Positions 58,575-64,000 of a stretch of DNA of 64,000 nt are shown here, piece after piece (within the stretch, counting starts at the first letter, position 1; each line of letters begins with the position of its first letter). The position numbers were made by a program, and so were the translations under genes. The notes under the pieces are model-generated. The model was not told the origin of the DNA, did no database searches, and was given only the letters and a program-made list of their open reading frames with translations. Source of the stretch: Camellia lanceoleosa (taxonomy: Eukaryota; Streptophyta; Magnoliopsida; Ericales; Theaceae); NCBI GenBank assembly GCA_025200525.1, contig CM045768.1:48864925-48928924 (forward strand), written 5' to 3'.

Positions 58575-58824
58575 CTGATTCCTTTATTCACATGCTGCAT
58601 AGTTAATCAATCAGCCCTGCCCAGTCCTCAATGCTGCCAGCTGCTTTCATCATTTAGCCAACTCACATGCTGCATAGTTAAAAGTAACCGACAGCCCTGT
58701 CTGATTCCTTTATTCACATGCTGCATAGTTAATCAATCAGCCCTGCTCAGTCCTCAATGCTGCCAGCTGCTTTCATCATTTAGCCAACTCACATGCTGCA
58801 TAGTTAATTTGGTTTTCTATATAT
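58575..58824 (+). promoter_or_regulatory. caulimovirid promoter: 126-bp direct repeat plus TATA box (copy B)
   Basis: Unit 1 is 58575-58700 and unit 2 is 58701-58807, differing by about one base where both exist. CTATATAT is at 58817-58824. The repeat contains several CTGC/GCAG motifs (CATGCTGCATAG, GCTGCCAGCTGC). Confidence 0.75.
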
Positions 58825-59121
58825 TTGTAATCTATTGTAATTGTTAGGCAGATTCCAATTTTCTTGAACCTTGTAAAGAAAAGAGTGTTCTGCTGAGTGA
58901 GGTTTACCTTGTTCTGTTCTTCTATTCAGGATCCTTGCAGATTACAACAATTGTAAGTGCAAGTTATTTTCTGTAATGAATTAAAATTGTGTTTTAATTA
59001 AATATTTTGATTTGAATTATATTTTGTTTTGTGCATTCCAATTCTATGTTTAAATTGTTTCATCTTTGATTTCGTAATCCATGGTTCTTCATTCTTGTTG
59101 CTGCTTCCGCGGTCTTGGTAT

Positions 59122-59713
59122 ATATATATAACTCCATCTTTTTCTTCTTGCTTGATTATAATATGATATAATCAATGTAGTGTAGTGTGATATGATATAA
59201 TCAATGTAATGTTAAAAATTTAATAGCGCACATGATGTATTCTCGTGATATAACGTTATATATGTTCTGATCAAATATTTGCATACACAGAAAAATCTCT
59301 TTAAATAATATTTATGATGGATTTGAAAATATATGCTCTCTTTAAAATATTGTACAAGTTGTAGAGATTTTAAACTAAATATATTTTACCACTCCATATT
59401 AATTTTGTCAAAACAAGACAACCCATAAATATCAAATTTGTCAAAATAATACAACCAATCAATCATTTTTATCAAAATTATATAACTAATCGATTTGTCA
59501 AAAGATGAATAGTAATTAACCCTATTTTTCAAAAAGTGAATAGTAAAGCTTTTGAAAATATTTTTATTTAAATAATATTTAACAAATATATATTTTAAAA
59601 ATAATAATATTTTGGGTCAAATAATATGTATATTAGAAAAATCCAAATTGTTACAAATAATATTTTAGACATCATCAAAATTAAATAATCAAAATTAAAT
59701 AATATGATTAACA
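59122..59713 (-). repeat. Sirevirus 5' LTR, distal U3 (copy B)
   Basis: Same as 24095-24684; ends GATTAACA before TAAAC. Confidence 0.9.
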
Positions 59714-59748
59714 TAAACTCTTAGGTGGGTTTGGGTCGTGACCTTGTT

Positions 59749-60371
59749 GGAGTGAAGTTGGAGATAGACCATTATTGGGACTTGAACTTGTTTAAGAGAC
59801 TACAGAGAAGTAAAGTTGATTCAACAGTGATTAAAAACAGCGCAAAATCGATAGAAAAATTATGCTGACGTGCGTAGACGGGAAAGAGAGTATGAAGTAG
59901 GCAAGCATGTTTTTATCAAAGTTACGACGATGAAGGCACACACTCATTTTAGAGTTAAGGGTAAATTAGCGCCTTGATACATCGAACCATATGAGATTAT
60001 TGAGAAATCGAGTCCAAGTATGCATCAAGTAGCCCTACCTTCGGATATGGAACACATACATAATATTTTTCATATTTCCATGTTAAGAGAATCCCTTTTA
60101 GATCCTTAACAAGTTGTTGAACCTACCCAAATACTTGTGAAGGATGACTATACATATATAGAACGGCTTATTCGAATTGTTAGTCGTCGAATTAAAAAGT
60201 TGAGAAATAAAGAAATTTTGTTGGTAAATGTAGATTGGTAGTACCACAGTGGCTTGTATGTAACATGGGAAAGAGAAGTGGATATACAAGAGAAATACCT
60301 TGAACTGTTTCCATTAGACCCTACAGTCTTCACTGAAGAAGGTACTTGAGTTTCGAGGACCAAACGCTCTA
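59749..60371 (+). pseudogene. pol: Ty3 integrase, C-terminal third (copy B)
   Basis: Equivalent to 24722-25344, after the target duplication TTGTT (59744-59748). Same stops and same chromodomain-like tail; the polypurine tract follows at about 60372-60383. Confidence 0.88.
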
Positions 60372-60383
60372 AAGGGAAGAGAC

Positions 60384-62021
60384 TGTAACACCCGCCTTTT
60401 ACTTAGTTGTTACTTTTTTGATTAAACTAAATTATACATTTATCTGTGCCTTATATGCTTATTTATGTGCATTATGTTTGTTAACAAATATGTTCCTTTA
60501 TGAAAAGACCTGGCTGAGTCGTTAAATCGTAGAGTTATAAAATTAGTTAATGGACTAAATGAGTAGAATTGATTCACCTTAAATTAAGTTAGGTAATAAT
60601 ATAACTAATCAATTAAGTAATTTAAATAAAGAGACTCTCATTTAATTAATCCAAGTTAAGTAATTTATATATAGAGATCTACATATATATATAAGCTCAA
60701 TATAAGGAAGAGATAGATAATAAAAAAAAAAAAAATTTGAGAGAGTCAAGAGTGTTCTAGAGTTTGAGTAAGAGAGCAAGAAGAGAAAGAGAGAAAAGTG
60801 AAGGAGAGGAGGAGAATTTGGAGCAACTTCATCAAATCTACTCATTGAGGTAAGAATCCTTTCTAATTTCTTGCATAAAGATGACTTTCTATCTTGAACT
60901 CATGGAATTGAGGGAGAGTAAGAAGTTGGGTAGTATAAATTATGTTAGAACCCTAATATGAGGGATTCTTCTATATTTTAACTTGAATTACTTGGTTTTA
61001 CGTGATTCTAAGCTAGATATTCATGGTTTTGTTGAAAAAATAGAATTTCCATATGCATAGGTGTTGTTTTCTTTATAACCTTGAAATTGTTTATGAGATT
61101 GTAGAACCTGAGTTTGAATTTAAGGTTATATTCTTGAATTGAACATGGAAATTGTTTGTACACCATGTTTGTTAATTTTTGGCCTCTAATTTGATTGACT
61201 TTGCGTTTGATTTTGCGGAATTTGGAACCCCAAAAACATAGCAGAAATTCGGTTCTAGAACATTAGAACGCGCTGCCAGGGAGCCCGCACGGCGAGAAGC
61301 ACCGTGCACGGCGGCGGTAGGTTCAAGACTTGCGGAAAATAGAGGAAGTGGTTGGGACATTCTGCATAAAAGACACCTGATGACGCACGTGTGGAGAAGG
61401 TCTTGAACGTGCAGCCAAGGAGCTCCGTACGTGCGGCTGTTTGGCAGCCTTAATTTCACTTTTCTTTGTCATTTACTCCACTTCCGGGCCTCCGTTAGCG
61501 TGTTTTACACCCGTAATTGATGTCCATTTGCATTGCATGAGCATTTAACAAAAGTAAACAACATTTAGTCCCATCAATTCCTATGTAATGGAATTAATTA
61601 GCTGGTTGTATGGCAAATTAAGTATGCTACATCTGTATCTGTCTGTGTAAGTCAAACGGCCATATTCCGCCACCGCATCACTTTAACCAATTGTGAGTAA
61701 CACTATTGTAAAGATATGTTTAAACTATAGAACTTATATCCAGCTTTAATATTTTGCTTTGTTTTATTATGTTTTCTTACACTTACAAATGATGATTCTA
61801 CTTTTGCTTACATTGTTTATCGTGGCATCCTTAGCATCTGCGCACATGATACAAAGACTTCTACCGCCCAATTCATGGAACTCTGCTTACTATAGTAATG
61901 TCCATCACATCTCGATCTTCGCCTGTGACCATCAGATGTATTGCTTTTGATGTACCACATATTACATTATGCTTTCTATATGTAATAAGAACCTTTTTTG
62001 TATATAATTGGTTTTACATTG
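60384..62021 (+). repeat. Ty3 3' LTR, left part (copy B)
   Basis: From TGTAACACCC to the CATTG target duplication (62017-62021). The GC-rich patch at 61255-61440 is better resolved than its copy A counterpart at 26230-26430. Confidence 0.9.
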
Positions 62022-64000
62022 TGTGACAACCCTCACCATCAAGCATCGATAATACCACCGATTAATGCTAATTTATGATTAAGCATGTTAAGTGACTGAT
62101 TGACTGAAATTCTGACTGATTGATTGAAGTGTATTAGTTAAACACATTTCTATCTGTTTGACTATTAATTGATGTGTTCATGTTTTATGTTTTAAATTGC
62201 AAATTAACGGCCTTATCGGCGGCCGAATCTGAAATTGATTAGTGTTTCATGTTAATTAGAATTTATATGATTTTATGGTATGTTTAATTGAAATTTGATT
62301 TGGTATGATTCAATTAGATTAAATAATATTGAACTACACTAGTTATGTTTATTACTCTTTTGCCATCTAGTGGGCCACTTCACCAAATGTTGTTTGAAGC
62401 TTAGTCTTGCATCATTCTTTATTCCCTCCTAGACCAAACGTGAGAGAGAGCTAGAGAGTTGGAGACATTGAATTCATCTAGAATTCTTGCTTGGAATTAG
62501 AAGCTTTGAAGGGAGGATTGCATATTTGAACTTCTATATCTTGAATTCAAGGCATAAGGTAGGAGAATCATCTTCTTGATTGTTAAATTAAGTCATGTGT
62601 TGCATGGTTCATGGAAGTTTAGAGTTTTAAAGTCTAGAATTGGTTAATATTGTTGAATTGAAGCTTAAATCATGCATGTATGTTCTTATATTGAAGTTTT
62701 GAGGTTGTTTTCATGGGTATTCCTACATGCATGTTTACATTTTGGTTAAAGTCCATGAATTCATCTTGTTTTTGAGAGAATTCGCTCTTTGGAGCATGTA
62801 TTAGAAGCTTTGAACTCATTAGAACACATGCATGTTCATCATGTTCTTGAAATTTTTCTTGAAATTGTGTTTAATTGAACTACCTTTGGGCTTTGATTTT
62901 CTAAATTGATCTTTAAAACATGTTGTATTAGGGGTTTTAAGGTGTTTTCTAGAAAATTAGCCTAAAAGGATTGAATTTAATGCTTTAAAAGTTGATTTTG
63001 AGCTTGAAGTTTCAAACTGGGAATTCCAAAATTTGGACCCACGCTCGAGTGTAAGACTTCACGCTCAAGCGTACACTCTAAGTTCATACAGTCCGCTCGA
63101 GCGGGGAAAGTAACGCTCAAGCGTAAAATGCATGTATCCAGTACTTTGCATGTGTTTACAGTCCGCTCGAGCGAGGGAATGCACGCTCGAGCGAGGACTT
63201 GTGTCTCACGCTCGAGCGAGGGTCGAGCGCCCGTCGAGTGTGAATTTCTTGCATCCAGTACTTTTGCAGTCCGCTCGAGCGAGGAAAGTCATGCTCGAGC
63301 GAGGCTCTTTTGTTTGCATGTCCGCTCGAGCGGAGAAAGCCACGCTCGAGCGGGACCCTTGTTTCAACAAAAATTTGAAAAGTTTTTTAAAGTGTATTTT
63401 TGCATCCTCATTCCGTCCTAGGCATTCCTAGGCCTAGTTTAAGGCATCTTAATGAGGATAATGCTTTAGAACCACACCCGAGTCAAGATAGGGACTAAGT
63501 TATTGTTTCCCAAACGTGCAACTTAGTGTGTGTTCATCCTCAGAATCGTGTAGGTTGGCATCCGGAAGTGCACTAGCCTATTCAGAGCCCGTAACTCTGT
63601 GAGTAACAATGTTGTAAAGATATATTCAATAATGAATATTTTCTGAATGATCAACTGTACTGCTTTCTGAAATGATATTTCTTACTAAATGAATGTTTGT
63701 CCTATTTGTGAAATGTATTCGTGGCATCCATAGCATTTTATCATATCGCCATCGCACAGAGATCTCTGTTGGTTTCCATGTTAGAACCATTACTGTTTAC
63801 TGATATAATGGTCATCAACTGACTGTTCGGTTCGTTAAGACCTACTGTACTATTTGCTATTGGATGTACCACTTATGACTGCTATGATCAAATAACTGAT
63901 ATACTGTTCAAATGACTGTTTTAAGTACTGAAAGGACATTCATTCTTAACCTCTTTACGCATATGTTATTCACTGGGCTTTAGCTCACTGTTTATATATA
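62022..64000 (+). mobile_element. solo LTR 2, cut by the window end (copy B)
   Basis: Equivalent to 26998-28940. The palindrome array at 63030-63360 is clean here: about twelve CGCTCGAGCG-type units. Confidence 0.9.
63030..63360. repeat. array of CGCTCGAGCG palindromes in solo LTR 2 (copy B)
   Basis: Roughly twelve units, alternating between the contexts CACGCTCGAGCG and GTCCGCTCGAGCG, at intervals of about 15-45 bases. GC content is far above the rest of the LTR. Confidence 0.87.

Larger units (their letters stand above)
51208..59121 (+). mobile_element. endogenous caulimovirid (florendovirus-like), copy B
   Basis: About 7.91 kb, same junctions as copy A (CTCCATCT on the left, TGGTAT into TATATATA on the right). 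The coding order is the same. The zinc knuckle and promoter repeat are cleaner here than in copy A; the movement protein and protease are worse. Confidence 0.85.
42157..59713 (-). mobile_element. Ty1/copia element, Sirevirus type, copy B
   Basis: Same structure as copy A: 3' LTR 42157-43594, coding part 45506-50330, primer site 50372-50384, 5' LTR from 50387, interrupted by the caulimovirid at 51208-59121. The target duplication is TAAAC at 42152-42156 and 59714-59718. Confidence 0.9.
33630..60383 (+). mobile_element. Ty3 element copy B: 5' LTR and internal region with nested insertions
   Basis: This is the second appearance of the nest: 5' LTR 33630-35742, gag-pol, solo LTR 1, Sirevirus, caulimovirid, integrase end; its 3' LTR starts at 60384 and is cut by the window edge within solo LTR 2. 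All insertion points and target duplications are the same as in copy A (TTGTT 39712 and 59744, TAAAC 42152 and 59714, CATTG 62017). The nest was therefore built once and then duplicated, or assembled twice. Confidence 0.88.

Overview
The window is nuclear DNA of a flowering plant, probably a eudicot. It is AT-rich and made almost entirely of nested retroelements. I see no host protein-coding gene, rRNA or tRNA gene. The species cannot be named from the sequence.

Layout. One nest appears twice, as copy A (1 to about 30,010) and copy B (about 31,131 to 64,000), separated by a 100-N assembly gap at 31,031-31,130. The offset between copies is about 35,030-35,110 bp. From outside in, the nest is: (1) a degenerate Tat/Ogre-type Ty3 element, of which RT, RNase H and integrase fragments remain; (2) a Tekay/Del-like Ty3 element with ~2.1 kb LTRs inserted in the Tat integrase (target duplication AAAGT); (3) a ~2.47 kb solo LTR inserted in the integrase of element 2 (TTGTT), and a related 2.37 kb solo LTR inserted in its 3' LTR (CATTG); (4) a minus-strand Ty1/copia element of Sirevirus type inserted in the first solo LTR (TAAAC); (5) a nearly full-length ~7.9 kb endogenous caulimovirid, florendovirus-like, inserted in the U3 of the Sirevirus 5' LTR at a TA-rich spot.

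How the parts work. Elements 2 and 4 carry recognisable gag, protease, RT, RNase H and integrase, but all are broken by stops and frameshifts. The Sirevirus also carries an intact 193-aa reading frame on the opposite strand between its RNase H and 3' LTR. The pararetrovirus shows movement protein, coat protein with zinc knuckle, aspartic protease, RT, RNase H, a second overlapping ORF, and a promoter region with a duplicated 126-bp block.

Caution. The two copies differ mostly by small edits at CAG/CTG and CG-rich sites, in patches that alternate between copies. This looks like base-calling or polishing error at methylated cytosines, so many copy-specific frameshifts are probably not real. Lesions shared by both copies, mostly C-to-T type stops, are more likely real. 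The duplication itself may be a duplicate contig or an uncollapsed haplotype.
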